DNA of 64,000 nt from DATGKG01 sp963851325 (GTDB lineage: Bacteria; Desulfobacterota; Binatia; Binatales; Binataceae), in assembly GCA_963851325.1 (NCBI GenBank), contig CAWKOR010000001.1, forward strand, positions 992,001 to 1,056,000, read 5' to 3'. Shown here piece after piece: positions 18,656 through 26,867 of this stretch. Under the pieces are notes generated by a model. That model was not told where the DNA came from, searched no databases, and saw only the letters and a program-made list of their open reading frames with translations. The stretch's first letter is position 1. Each line of letters begins with the position of its first letter. A program made the position numbers and the translations under genes.

Positions 18656-18875
18656 GGTCGAAATGTGCTATCATGCGGTTGCGCACCCGATGGGCGCCGT
18701 TGGTCGCTTAGGAATCGGATGAAAAATGCAAAAACAAACCCACTGCTCGGCATCGCCGAGCAGTGGTCCTGGGTCCGCGAAGGACCTCGGACGGCACGCC
18801 GCATGTCTCGAAGACCCGTACAATTTGCGAAAAAACAAAGCCACTTAATCGAGGCATTCCGCGGCATTTGTCGGT
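18656..18875. repeat. Non-coding repeat element B with family II hairpin
   Basis: Begins with the GAAATGTGCTATC word shared with element A and ends with the shared AAAACAAAGCCACTTAATCG ... ATTCCGCGGCAT part. In the middle is a 21-base A-rich word (18722-18742), a perfect 12-base stem CCACTGCTCGGC-ATC-GCCGAGCAGTGG (18740-18766) and the module GGTCCTGGGTCCGCG...GGACC (18765-18786). The same A-rich word plus hairpin recurs at 36803. The rest of the gap 18360-18971 shows no gene. Confidence 0.6.
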
Positions 18876-18971
18876 TCGGTCGATAGGCCTGCCAATACTC
18901 CGAGCGCTATCGACAATCTGTCGATAGCAACGCCGCAGGGACCGGTCGGTAGGCGCGACTAGCGGGAACGC

Positions 18972-19487
18972 TCAATTCGGCTTCGGCTGCCCATACCTCT
19001 CGTAATGCACCATTTCACTGCGTTTCTTCAGCGGACGCGCTTGCGGAGGATTCTTCGCTTCCGGATAGCCGAACGGCAGGATCGTGAAGACTGCCCATCC
19101 GTCCGGAATCGCCAGCATCTCCTTCAATGCCGCCGCGTCGAAATTACCCACCCAACAGGTGCCGAGGCCCAATGCCCAACCGGCCGTCGCCATGTTCTGC
19201 ACGGCCTGCGCGCAATCGACGTCGGCCCATCGCGCGTTGGCAACATCCTTCAGGACGACGACCGCCGAGGGCGAATCGCCGACGAAGCGGCCGGTGGTGC
19301 ATACCGCGCCGATCGCCTTGAGGCGCTCGCGATCGCGCACCACGATGAACTGCCACGGCTGCAGATTGCGCGCACTCATCGCATGGCGGCCGGCCTCGAC
19401 GATCGTCGAGAGTTTCTCGGCTTCGACGGGCTGATTGGAAAACGCGCGCTGAACCTTGCGGGAGAGAATGGCTTCGATGGCATCCAT
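18972..19487 (-). CDS. Nitroreductase-family protein
   Basis: FMN-dependent NAD(P)H oxidoreductase of the nitroreductase fold, 171 residues, the short single-domain type. Visible features: N-terminal AILSRKVQRAFSNQPV (FMN phosphate contact Arg), RHAMSARNLQPWQFIVV (substrate/FMN loop), VQNMATAGWALGLGTCWVGNFD and the C-terminal FGYPEAKNPPQARPLKKRSEMVHYERYG. Natural substrate unknown; members reduce nitroaromatics, quinones or enoates. Transcribed alone. Confidence 0.9.
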   Translation of the reverse strand: MDAIEAILSRKVQRAFSNQPVEAEKLSTIVEAGRHAMSARNLQPWQFIVVRDRERLKAIGAVCTTGRFVGDSPSAVVVLKDVANARWADVDCAQAVQNMATAGWALGLGTCWVGNFDAAALKEMLAIPDGWAVFTILPFGYPEAKNPPQARPLKKRSEMVHYERYGQPKPN

Positions 19488-19613
19488 GATTGTTTTCCTC
19501 CGACTCCATTGGCCGTCATTTTTGATTGCGGTTCAACCGATTCGGCTTCGCGGGACGACCGCGTCGCAGCGCTGCGCGCCTCTTCGGCCTCATCGGTCCG
19601 ATTCTTCCTTCTG

Positions 19614-19709
19614 GTAGGGCGGTTCGCGAACCGCCCGCAACGATGTTAGCGATCGGGAAAATTGCCGCGAATGCCATCGCGCTGCGGGTCTTCGCGAACG
19701 ACCCCTACC
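19614..19709. repeat. REPIN-like element, copy 3 (short form)
   Basis: The left palindrome GGGCGGTTCGCGAACCGCCC (19617-19636) with GCAACGAT is identical to tandem copies 1 and 2; the right palindrome (19686-19704) has lost one base. Only 96 bases long because the interior is shorter, as expected for REPINs, whose ends are conserved and whose interior is not. Confidence 0.8.
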
Positions 19710-19799
19710 CGGAAAGAAGGCGGAAACTTTCCAGAAGTCCGCTCGGGTTCTCTACACCTTGTAGTATCTGTTCAAAGCGAATTCCAGTTGATGCTCAAG

Positions 19800-19939
19800 T
19801 CGCGCGGCCTGCGCGCGTATGCTGCGCAAAGCGCCGCGTAATAAGTTTCTGGAGATCTCTCGCGCGCGAATGGGGCGAATACCGCGTGACCTGCAACGTC
19901 TTATGTCCTGAGGCCTGCGCGAGCAGGCTTGACGACTAG
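19800..19939 (+). pseudogene. Decayed short-chain dehydrogenase fragment
   Basis: Bases 19853-19920 encode LAREWGEYRVTCNVLCPEA, which matches the post-catalytic block of short-chain dehydrogenases (usually LA.EWG.YGVTVNVICPG). Just upstream, in a different frame, GLRAYAAQSAA resembles the YxxxK active-site helix with the Lys replaced. Two stop codons and a frameshift separate the pieces. It appears to be a relic. The gap 19488-20117 otherwise holds only the REPIN-like copy. Confidence 0.4.
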
Positions 19940-20117
19940 CACGATGGGGTTGGGAAAATCGCGACCGGTTTCGCATTGTCGGTGGATGACTTCGCTACTC
20001 GCGCTGTACACAGGGGCGCGATAAAAAGGATGATTGAGCCCGAGGAAGTTGCCGCGCTCGCAATCTTTTTCGCGAGCGATCTCTGCGGCGCCACCACAGG
20101 ACAATCGGTTTCGCTTT

Positions 20118-22886
20118 GTGGCGGTTTCAATATGCATTGAACGACGACATCTTGCGAGGTTGATCCTCGCCACGCTTCTGCTCGCCCTCCTCACCCCGCC
20201 AGCCTTCGCATACACCGAACAACCACTCCCACTTTACTACACCGGCCGCTCCCCGCTCGTGCTGCAGCGCCTTGCGCTCGATTCATCCACTCATCGTGTC
20301 GATGCGCTTGCGAAGGCGCGCTGCGCGGTCTTCGACGAAAACCTCCCCGAACCCGGCCCCGAGATGGATCAGCTCAAAGGATTCGTCGTAGGCGGGATGG
20401 GCCTGGTGGTGGTGCTCGGAAAGGACACGCCCGCGGCATCGCTCGCCGCGCTGACCAACGAAGCGATTCAGGAAGGCAACTCGGTCGAAGCGGCTGAGGG
20501 GCCGTATCATGCGGCGGAAGCCGAGAAACTCGGCGCGGTGATGGAGTATGTCGGTCCGCCCACCGATCCACTGAGCGCCAACATCAGTTGGAGATCCGCG
20601 GTGCGGGTGTTCGAGCGATGGCTCCTGAACGTCAATCGCGGCCAGGTGCTGGTCGCCACCAGCGACAAGGATCCGGTGCATCCCCATACGCCGATCGTGG
20701 TGAAGCTGGAACTCGGCCGCGGCACCATCTACGTTCTCAATGTCTGGATGACCGAGGGCAACCAGGCTGAGCGCCTGCACAGCTATGGGGCGCTGCTGGC
20801 GGGCGTGCAGGGGGCCCGCAACTACGACTTCCAGCGCTGGCCCTACTTCAACTGGCTGCTCTATGACCTGACGCGCACCTCGGCTCAGATCGCGCCGGTA
20901 CCGTTTCGGAATTGGACGGCAGCGCCGGTCCCGCATGGATCGCAAATCGTGATCCTGGGGGCGTTCTTCATGTCGCTGTTCGCGATGTTTACCGTCGCGC
21001 TGATCTTCGTCCGACGTTACAGCCAGCGGCATCCGGAGGCGCTTCGGCATTTCTATCAACCGATCGCGCGCGAACCGCGGCCGTCGTCATTGGGCGCCGC
21101 GGCGCTGCCGCTGGCGGCCGAAGAGCCCGGCGGGGGCGTGCTGGCGCATCGCGGCGATCCGCGCTGGGAGGTGGTCGGATTCCATCGCCCGCTCTCGGGA
21201 TTTTTCTACAACTACCTGCTCTCGCTGCTGGTGATGATCCCGTTCAACTTCGCCTTCACCTTTTATCTCGAGCGCAATTATGTGAATCCGTTTCTGGAAG
21301 CGCGCGGCGCGTGGGGCGCGGTCACCCAGTTCATGGGATTCTTCTTCGCGCTGCTCGATCTGGGCACCGGACAAGCGATGGTGAAGTATTTCGCCGAGTA
21401 TCGGGTGCGTGACCCCGAGCGCGCGATCACCTACGCGCAGTTCTTCATCTGGTTCCATGCGCTGGGCGGCGTGCTCGCGGTGACCGTGCTGGGCATCCTC
21501 GCGGCGATCTTTATGCCCGAAACTTCGGTCGCGTTCCTGACCTGGTTCGTGATCCTTCACACCCTGGTCCAGTTTCCCGGCTTCACCGCGATTTACACCA
21601 ACCTGTTTCGCGCGCTGCAGCGGTTCGACTATGCGCAGGTATTAGTGGTGCTGACCTACCTGCTCACGCCACTGATCCAGATGGGGACGGCGATCTACAT
21701 GCGGCACTGGGGCTTGCTGCATCCGGTGTTCGGTGAAGGGATGGGAGTGGTGTTCGGCTTCGCGCTCGGCGGTGTCGTCAGCAACGTCGTGATGGGCGTG
21801 CTGTGTTCGATCTTCTATCACGGCATGGGGTTCCGCTTGACGACGATATTCCTCGCGCACTTCGACAAGGACACCATCAAGAAGTCGCTGCTGTATGGCG
21901 CGAAGCTCACCGCGGGCAACATGCTATCGGCGGCGAGCTGGGGGCTGCTCCCGGTCATCATGCTCGCGATGATTCCGAACTTCTTCGAGCTGAACGAGAT
22001 CTGGCTGCTGACCTTCACGCTGACCTACCCGTACATCGAAACCGGCGCGTACATGTTCGTGACGCTGATGTCCTCGGTTTCGGAGAGCTACTCCAGTGGG
22101 ATGCTGCGGCTGACGCAGCGCTATCTCGATCAGAGTTTGCGCTGGGGCATCATGATCGCGACGATGCTGGGCGGCGCGTTCATCGCGTTCTCGGACATCT
22201 TCATCACCGGCTTGCTGCCGCCGCAGTTCCTGCGCGCCGCGGCGGTGATCGGTCTGATGCACATCTGGCGGGTGCTGGATTTTTCGACCCGGCTACCGGA
22301 TCAGGTTTTTCAAGGGGTCGGGAAAACCGGGCTGTTCACGCTGACGGTAGGCGTCGAGCACATAGGCCGCATCATCCTGTCGCTATTGCTCATTTCGCAT
22401 TTCGGGTTCTACGGCGTCTTCTATGCCTTCGCATTGTCGTCGCTCGCGAAGTCACTGGTCGCGTGGCCCGCGATGGCGCGCTACGTGGTGAAGCCGGTTT
22501 TCAGCGTATGGCAAACATTCATCAATCCCGGGCTCGCGGCCTTGGGGAATTACCTCGTCCTCGACGCCTTCGCGACGCAAGCATGGATGGGACCGGGGCA
22601 TACCGCGAACTCGTGGATGATTGTGCTGGTGTGTCTGTTCGCTTCGCTCCCCATCTACATGTTCATCTCGGGACTTCTCGGATGGGACGATATGGCGCTC
22701 GCGGAATTCCGCGATGCGGCGGAACTGGTGCCCGCTCCGTTTGGCGCGATCGCGCGGATGGCGCATCGAACTGTCTCATTCGCCTCGCGGCTGACTCCCC
22801 TGCACGATCGATTTCCGGGCAAGCTGGTGCATGAGGCGGCGGATGAAGGTCGGCATTTGACCGAGGAAAAGGCTATCCTGCGTTAG
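20118..22886 (+). CDS. Amidotransferase-like domain fused to MOP-superfamily flippase
   Basis: About 922-residue inner-membrane protein. A signal-like segment (ARLILATLLLALLTPPAFA) is followed by a periplasmic domain of about 240 residues with GATase-like features (LKGFVVGGMGLVVVLGKD; LGRGTIYVLNVW) but no nucleophile Cys at the expected elbow. After one membrane helix (IVILGAFFMSLFAMFTVALIF) and a cytoplasmic linker comes a 14-helix region with the pattern of polysaccharide flippases (MurJ/Wzx/MATE): NPFLEARGAWGAVTQFMGFFFALLDLGTGQAMVKYFAEY. The start is uncertain; GTG 20118 gives the best signal peptide and TTG 20160 is the alternative. Likely exports a lipid-linked glycan (inference). Confidence 0.7.
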   Translation: MAVSICIERRHLARLILATLLLALLTPPAFAYTEQPLPLYYTGRSPLVLQRLALDSSTHRVDALAKARCAVFDENLPEPGPEMDQLKGFVVGGMGLVVVLGKDTPAASLAALTNEAIQEGNSVEAAEGPYHAAEAEKLGAVMEYVGPPTDPLSANISWRSAVRVFERWLLNVNRGQVLVATSDKDPVHPHTPIVVKLELGRGTIYVLNVWMTEGNQAERLHSYGALLAGVQGARNYDFQRWPYFNWLLYDLTRTSAQIAPVPFRNWTAAPVPHGSQIVILGAFFMSLFAMFTVALIFVRRYSQRHPEALRHFYQPIAREPRPSSLGAAALPLAAEEPGGGVLAHRGDPRWEVVGFHRPLSGFFYNYLLSLLVMIPFNFAFTFYLERNYVNPFLEARGAWGAVTQFMGFFFALLDLGTGQAMVKYFAEYRVRDPERAITYAQFFIWFHALGGVLAVTVLGILAAIFMPETSVAFLTWFVILHTLVQFPGFTAIYTNLFRALQRFDYAQVLVVLTYLLTPLIQMGTAIYMRHWGLLHPVFGEGMGVVFGFALGGVVSNVVMGVLCSIFYHGMGFRLTTIFLAHFDKDTIKKSLLYGAKLTAGNMLSAASWGLLPVIMLAMIPNFFELNEIWLLTFTLTYPYIETGAYMFVTLMSSVSESYSSGMLRLTQRYLDQSLRWGIMIATMLGGAFIAFSDIFITGLLPPQFLRAAAVIGLMHIWRVLDFSTRLPDQVFQGVGKTGLFTLTVGVEHIGRIILSLLLISHFGFYGVFYAFALSSLAKSLVAWPAMARYVVKPVFSVWQTFINPGLAALGNYLVLDAFATQAWMGPGHTANSWMIVLVCLFASLPIYMFISGLLGWDDMALAEFRDAAELVPAPFGAIARMAHRTVSFASRLTPLHDRFPGKLVHEAADEGRHLTEEKAILR

Positions 22887-22932
22887 GTTTGGGCCGCCAG
22901 GTGGGCTGTGCAAAGTCGAGTAGCAAGCAGGC

Positions 22933-22961
22933 TTGACTGTTTGTATAACGCTGGTTATTTT
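22933..22961 (+). promoter_or_regulatory. Promoter and candidate operator of the TetR gene
   Basis: TTGACT (22933-22938) and TATTTT (22956-22961) are 17 bases apart. A perfect inverted repeat ATAAC-gctg-GTTAT (22945-22958) lies in the spacer and overlaps the -10 box, the position expected for an autoregulatory TetR operator. The ATG follows 10 bases later, so the transcript would be nearly leaderless. Confidence 0.45.
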
Positions 22962-22971
22962 GTCCCCACCT

Positions 22972-23616
22972 ATGGCAACATCACTAGCCACTACCATCCC
23001 GCCACGTCGTCGCACCCAGGAAGAACGCAGCACTCGCATGCGGGAACGCTTGCTCGATGCTACCGTGGATTGCCTCGCTCGACTCGGCTACGCCGGGACC
23101 ACCACCACGGAAATCGCCAAGCGCGCGCGCGTCTCGCGCGGAGCGCAACTGCATCATTATCCACGCAAGGAAGACCTCGTGATCGCCTCGGTGGAGCATG
23201 TCTTTCGACTGCGCCTCGAGGACTTCGGCAAGGCTTTCGCGGGCGTGCCGCCCGGAACGGATCGCAGGCCCATCGCCGTTGAGCTGCTATGGACCATGTT
23301 CCAGGGCCCGGTCTTCCACGCATGGCTCGAGCTGGTGGTCGCGTCGCGCACCGACAAAGCATTGCGGGAGGCACTGCGCGCGATGACCGAGCGCTTCCAG
23401 GGAGACCTCAAGGTTTACTTCGAGGAAATCTTCGGCCCCTCGCCGCTAACCACGGACTTCGACCTGATCCCGGCCTTCATGTTTTCGTTGATGGAGGGCA
23501 TGGCGATGCGCGCAATCGTCGGCAATGACCAGGAAAACCAACGCATCCTCGATCTTCTCAAGCGATACTCGACCCTGTTCCTCGCCGATCGCAGACTGAC
23601 GGAAGCGCCGAATTAG
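22972..23616 (+). CDS. TetR/AcrR-family transcriptional regulator
   Basis: One-component repressor of 214 residues. The N-terminal helix-turn-helix is clear: ERLLDATVDCLARLGYAGTTTTEIAKRARVSRGAQLHHYPRKEDLV at residues about 24-70. The C-terminal ligand domain contains AELVVAS-like and FSLMEGMAMRAIVG segments typical of TetR_C. ATG 22972 was chosen because the promoter lies directly upstream. The likely targets are itself and perhaps the preceding flippase fusion gene, but no second copy of the operator was found. Confidence 0.88.
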   Translation: MATSLATTIPPRRRTQEERSTRMRERLLDATVDCLARLGYAGTTTTEIAKRARVSRGAQLHHYPRKEDLVIASVEHVFRLRLEDFGKAFAGVPPGTDRRPIAVELLWTMFQGPVFHAWLELVVASRTDKALREALRAMTERFQGDLKVYFEEIFGPSPLTTDFDLIPAFMFSLMEGMAMRAIVGNDQENQRILDLLKRYSTLFLADRRLTEAPN

Positions 23617-23800
23617 CCGGGCGCTCCGGTTGAATAGCGGCACGATCCATTCGTCTATAAATCGAAGCGCATGAGTTGAGTGCTTCGGCGTCGCCCGCTT
23701 ACCAGCGCCCTCCCAGCGAAGCTCAAACAATTGAGCGAAGCGGGTGCGCCAAAAACGTCGACAGGGTACCTCATCCCAACCTGATGCCCTGTCACGCCGA

Positions 23801-23844
23801 GGCGGTTGCCGTACACCCCCCCTTACGGTGACCGCCGTTTTTTT
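23801..23844 (+). terminator. Intrinsic terminator downstream of tetR gene
   Basis: GGCGGTTGCCGTA pairs with TACGGTGACCGCC (two mismatches) across an 8-base C-rich loop and is followed by a run of seven T. It lies 185 bases past the TetR stop on the same strand and just before the 3' end of the convergent gene at 23891. The rest of 23617-23890 shows nothing. Confidence 0.6.
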
Positions 23845-23890
23845 CCGGGTGAAGATGTTCGCGAAGTGACGCTATCGGTTGGTGCGACGG

Positions 23891-24178
23891 CTATTCGTTG
23901 GTCCGCCGATAGATGGCGAACTCCTGCTCCAGCTTCGAGGCGCGCTCCTGAATCGATGACAGCCGCTGCGTACCGAGCAGAAAATTGACCAACTCGCCGT
24001 GACCGATCTGTCCACCGGGGCTCAGAACCTCGACCAGCTCCTCAATCAGGCTGGGGAATTTCTCACTCGGGATATAGTAGTTCGCCCAGCCGAAATTGCA
24101 GTGCCGATGAAGGATCTTCGCAATCGCCTTCTCCAGCATCTCGCGGCGGTCGTTGGAATTTTCTCGTTCGTCGCTCAA
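23891..24178 (-). CDS. Small helical protein of unknown function
   Basis: 95 residues, hydrophilic, mostly helical by composition (MLEKAIAKILHRHCNFGWANYY, then PSLIEELVEVLSP, then a C-terminal coiled-coil-like LSSIQERASKLEQEFAIYRR). No domain recognised. It lies 41 bases downstream of the C92-type hydrolase on the same strand and is likely co-transcribed with it. Confidence 0.6.
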   Translation of the reverse strand: MSDERENSNDRREMLEKAIAKILHRHCNFGWANYYIPSEKFPSLIEELVEVLSPGGQIGHGELVNFLLGTQRLSSIQERASKLEQEFAIYRRTNE

Positions 24179-24219
24179 CTCGGTCTCCCCGGTCGCCGAA
24201 GCCTCGGTGTGCCTCTAGC

Positions 24220-25155
24220 TTAAGCAGGTTTCTTGGCTGGAATCACCTGCTCATCGTCGGCCCATAGAATCTTTCGATAATCAAACCTGAGATTCTCTAT
24301 TACATTGAACTTGATAATTTCGAAATACGGCGAGAGGTCGAAGTCGCGAGGCGTCACCAGCGTCGGCGACACCCGCTGCATGATGCCATAGGGATGCACG
24401 TCCGGCCGCGGCCTGATTCTCCAGATGACGCGGCGCGGCGGAATCGCGCTGGGATCGGGCGGCTGCGCGAATTTCGGCACGATTGGAAATCCCACCCGAT
24501 CGAACGATTCGGCGATGAGGCTTGAACAAATGACGTGGGTCGGCTGCCCGCTTCCGAACTGTAACGCCTGACGCCGCAAGCGCCGCGGCACCAATGAAAC
24601 CGGGAAAAAATAGCGCGCCAGGTCGATGACATTCTTGATGTCGTATACGTCTCCGACGTGGCGCAATGCCTCGTCCAGCACCTCGCGCAAATCGCCGCCC
24701 GACAGATTGTATGGCCGGCAAACGCGGATGTTGAAGTCGCGATACTTGGTCAGCGGCGTCAGCACCACGCCCGACTCCACCAGCGCCTCAACCACCAGGA
24801 AGTCCGCGTCCTCGCCATATTGCTCGATGAATTCCGCGCGCCTGGCGGGACTGCGCTTCATCGGCTCGTCGCCGACATAGAGCACCGAATGCGACCATGA
24901 ACTCTGGGTCAGGTACTTGATGCATTCGCTGATGCGCTCGTTGCCTTCGATCAGGATGACGTCGCCCTTGCGAATGTACTTCTTGAGATTGGCGAGATCG
25001 TTGGGGACATGGAGGGCATAGCTGCGCAGCGGTTTGGTCAGCAGCCGGATGACGAAGTCGACTGCGGCGCGTCGCAGAATGGTGATGGGATTGTAGCTGC
25101 GCAGCCGACGGGGTCTGCCAACCTCGCGAACGCCGCTGTCTTCGCTCTCAGGCAC
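24220..25155 (-). CDS. YiiX-type (C92) permuted papain-like cysteine hydrolase
   Basis: Cysteine hydrolase of the circularly permuted NlpC/P60 clan. From GTG 25155 it has 311 residues. The permuted active site is visible: GDVILIEGNERISECIKYLTQSSWSHSVLYVG carries the His (residue 89), VVEALVESGVVLTPL the polar third residue, and THVICSSLIAESFDRVGF the nucleophile Cys (210). An amphipathic helix (PITILRRAAVDFVIRLLTKPLRS) near the N-terminus suggests membrane contact. In-frame ATG 25290 is possible, but the added 45 residues are low-complexity. Family members act on peptides or lipids; the substrate is unknown. Confidence 0.75.
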   Translation of the reverse strand: MPESEDSGVREVGRPRRLRSYNPITILRRAAVDFVIRLLTKPLRSYALHVPNDLANLKKYIRKGDVILIEGNERISECIKYLTQSSWSHSVLYVGDEPMKRSPARRAEFIEQYGEDADFLVVEALVESGVVLTPLTKYRDFNIRVCRPYNLSGGDLREVLDEALRHVGDVYDIKNVIDLARYFFPVSLVPRRLRRQALQFGSGQPTHVICSSLIAESFDRVGFPIVPKFAQPPDPSAIPPRRVIWRIRPRPDVHPYGIMQRVSPTLVTPRDFDLSPYFEIIKFNVIENLRFDYRKILWADDEQVIPAKKPA

Positions 25156-25342
25156 GCTCTGAATATAAGAATCGCGGCGATCTGGAACAATAGCACCCCG
25201 AGTGCTTTCGGCCTTAAAACCACAATTCGGGCGCTGCGCAGCGCCTGGATACCCAGGCCTCGAAGCTATCGCCGCGGGAAACCTTGACATGTTATTGACA
25301 TGCCCCGATGCTCGAACGAACCGGGCGCTCCGGCTGGCAGCT

Positions 25343-26848
25343 ATGAACCCTTCGACGGCAGGAAAGAGACAAGTGCTTCAGGCAGTCACCTTCGGCAGAC
25401 CGACGGCCGAGGAAGAGGGCGCCGATCTGAGCGCCTATTTCGTGGAGACTGATCAATGGCAGCGGCTGTTTGCCGGCGACATCGACGTAGTTTATGGACC
25501 CAAAGGATCCGGCAAAAGCGCGCTCTACTCGTTGCTTCTGAGCCGAACCTCAGAGCTGTTCGACCGAGGAATAATCATCGTCGCCGCCGAGAATCCACGC
25601 GGCGCCGTAGCCTTCCGCGATCTGGTGGCCAATCCGCCCGCCGATGAGGCAGAGTTTCGCAATCTGTGGAAGCTGTTCTTTCTGGTGCTGGTGGCGCATG
25701 CGGTGCGCGACTATGGGGTCTCGTCGCCACACCTTCGAAAAGTTATCGAGGCTCTGGAAGAGGCGCGGCTGCTGCCGAAAACCGTCTCGCTTCGCAGCGT
25801 GCTGCAGACGGCGTTTAACTACGTGCGTCGAATAATGCGCGCGGATCCGCTCGCACTCGAGACGACCTTGAATTTCAATCCCATCAACGCGATGCCCGCG
25901 GGAGTCACCGGCCGAATCCGATTTATGGAGCCCGGCAGCCTCGAGGAGAGCCTCGGCTGGGTATCGGTCGATCAGCTTCTCGATTTGGCCAACACCGCGC
26001 TGGAGGAATCAAAATTCAAGGTATGGTTGGTTCTCGATCGGCTGGACGTGGCGTTTGCGGAATCCGCTGAGTTGGAGAGCAACGCCCTGAGAGCTCTCTT
26101 CAGGGTGTATCTCGATCTGCGAAGGTTCGAAGCCATCTCGCTCAAGATCTTTCTCCGCAGCGATATCTGGAACGGCATCCTGAAGTCCGGCTTCCGCGAG
26201 GCGAGCCACATCAGCAGCCAGATGACCATCTCGTGGGATGAGGCCTCGCTGCTGAACCTGGTGGTGCGCCGCGCGCTGCACAACTCCGCGCTGCAGGACT
26301 TTTACGGTATCAATGTCGAGGAAACGCTGGCGGACCGTAATCAACAGATATCGGTGTTCTATCGGATCTTCCCGCGCCGGCTGGACCCCAGCCATCGGCT
26401 GCGAAGCTTCGACTGGATTTTGCAGCACACCTGCGATGGTTCGCGGCAATCCTCGCCTCGCGAGCTGATCCATCTGCTTTCCGCCGCACGCCAACTTCAA
26501 CTGCGGAGATTCGAAGTCGGGCAAGCGCCGCCTGAGGGCGACGTCCTGTTTGATCCGAGCTCGCTCATCGAGGCGCTGCCCGAAGTCGCGCGGGTGCGCT
26601 TCCAGCAAACCTTGTGCGCCGAATATCCTCATCTCAGCGAGCGGATGCGGCAACTGGAAAATGAGATCAGCCAGCATACCGGCGAAACGCTGGCGTCGAT
26701 CTGGAGAATATCTCCAAAGGATGCCGTCGACACCGCCTACCAACTGGTCGATATCGGATTTTTCGAGTTCGCCGGCACCCGCAGGTTGCCGCGGTTCCTG
26801 CTGCCGCCGCTGTATCAGAGCGCGCTGAAAATCAAGCGCGGCAGTTGA
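25343..26848 (+). CDS. P-loop ATPase, Sll1717-like family
   Basis: 501-residue NTPase. YFVETDQWQRLFAGDIDVVYGPKGSGKSALYSLLL gives Walker A at residues 52-59, and KVWLVLDRLDVAF (226-238) is the Walker B with the catalytic acidic residue. The arrangement short N-terminus / ADLSAYFVET / P-loop is that of the Sll1717-type ATPases of unknown role. An arginine-rich C-terminal half with helical segments follows (HLLSAARQLQLRRFE). ATG 25343 was chosen over an upstream frame start at 25202, which overlaps the divergent gene. It is followed 19 bases later by an NlpC/P60-like gene. Confidence 0.8.
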   Translation: MNPSTAGKRQVLQAVTFGRPTAEEEGADLSAYFVETDQWQRLFAGDIDVVYGPKGSGKSALYSLLLSRTSELFDRGIIIVAAENPRGAVAFRDLVANPPADEAEFRNLWKLFFLVLVAHAVRDYGVSSPHLRKVIEALEEARLLPKTVSLRSVLQTAFNYVRRIMRADPLALETTLNFNPINAMPAGVTGRIRFMEPGSLEESLGWVSVDQLLDLANTALEESKFKVWLVLDRLDVAFAESAELESNALRALFRVYLDLRRFEAISLKIFLRSDIWNGILKSGFREASHISSQMTISWDEASLLNLVVRRALHNSALQDFYGINVEETLADRNQQISVFYRIFPRRLDPSHRLRSFDWILQHTCDGSRQSSPRELIHLLSAARQLQLRRFEVGQAPPEGDVLFDPSSLIEALPEVARVRFQQTLCAEYPHLSERMRQLENEISQHTGETLASIWRISPKDAVDTAYQLVDIGFFEFAGTRRLPRFLLPPLYQSALKIKRGS

Positions 26849-26867
26849 CTCCCAAGTTGAGATCCCA

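Noticed and set aside
18476..18886. Possible gene ending KQSHLIEAFRGI, similar to one at 17552-17833
   Set aside because: Similarity between the two frames resides in a non-coding repeat; nucleotide differences do not follow codon positions, and start sites are poor.
19901..20215. 104-codon minus-strand frame upstream of the flippase fusion
   Set aside because: Overlaps the fusion's signal-peptide coding region on the opposite strand and shows no recognisable features.
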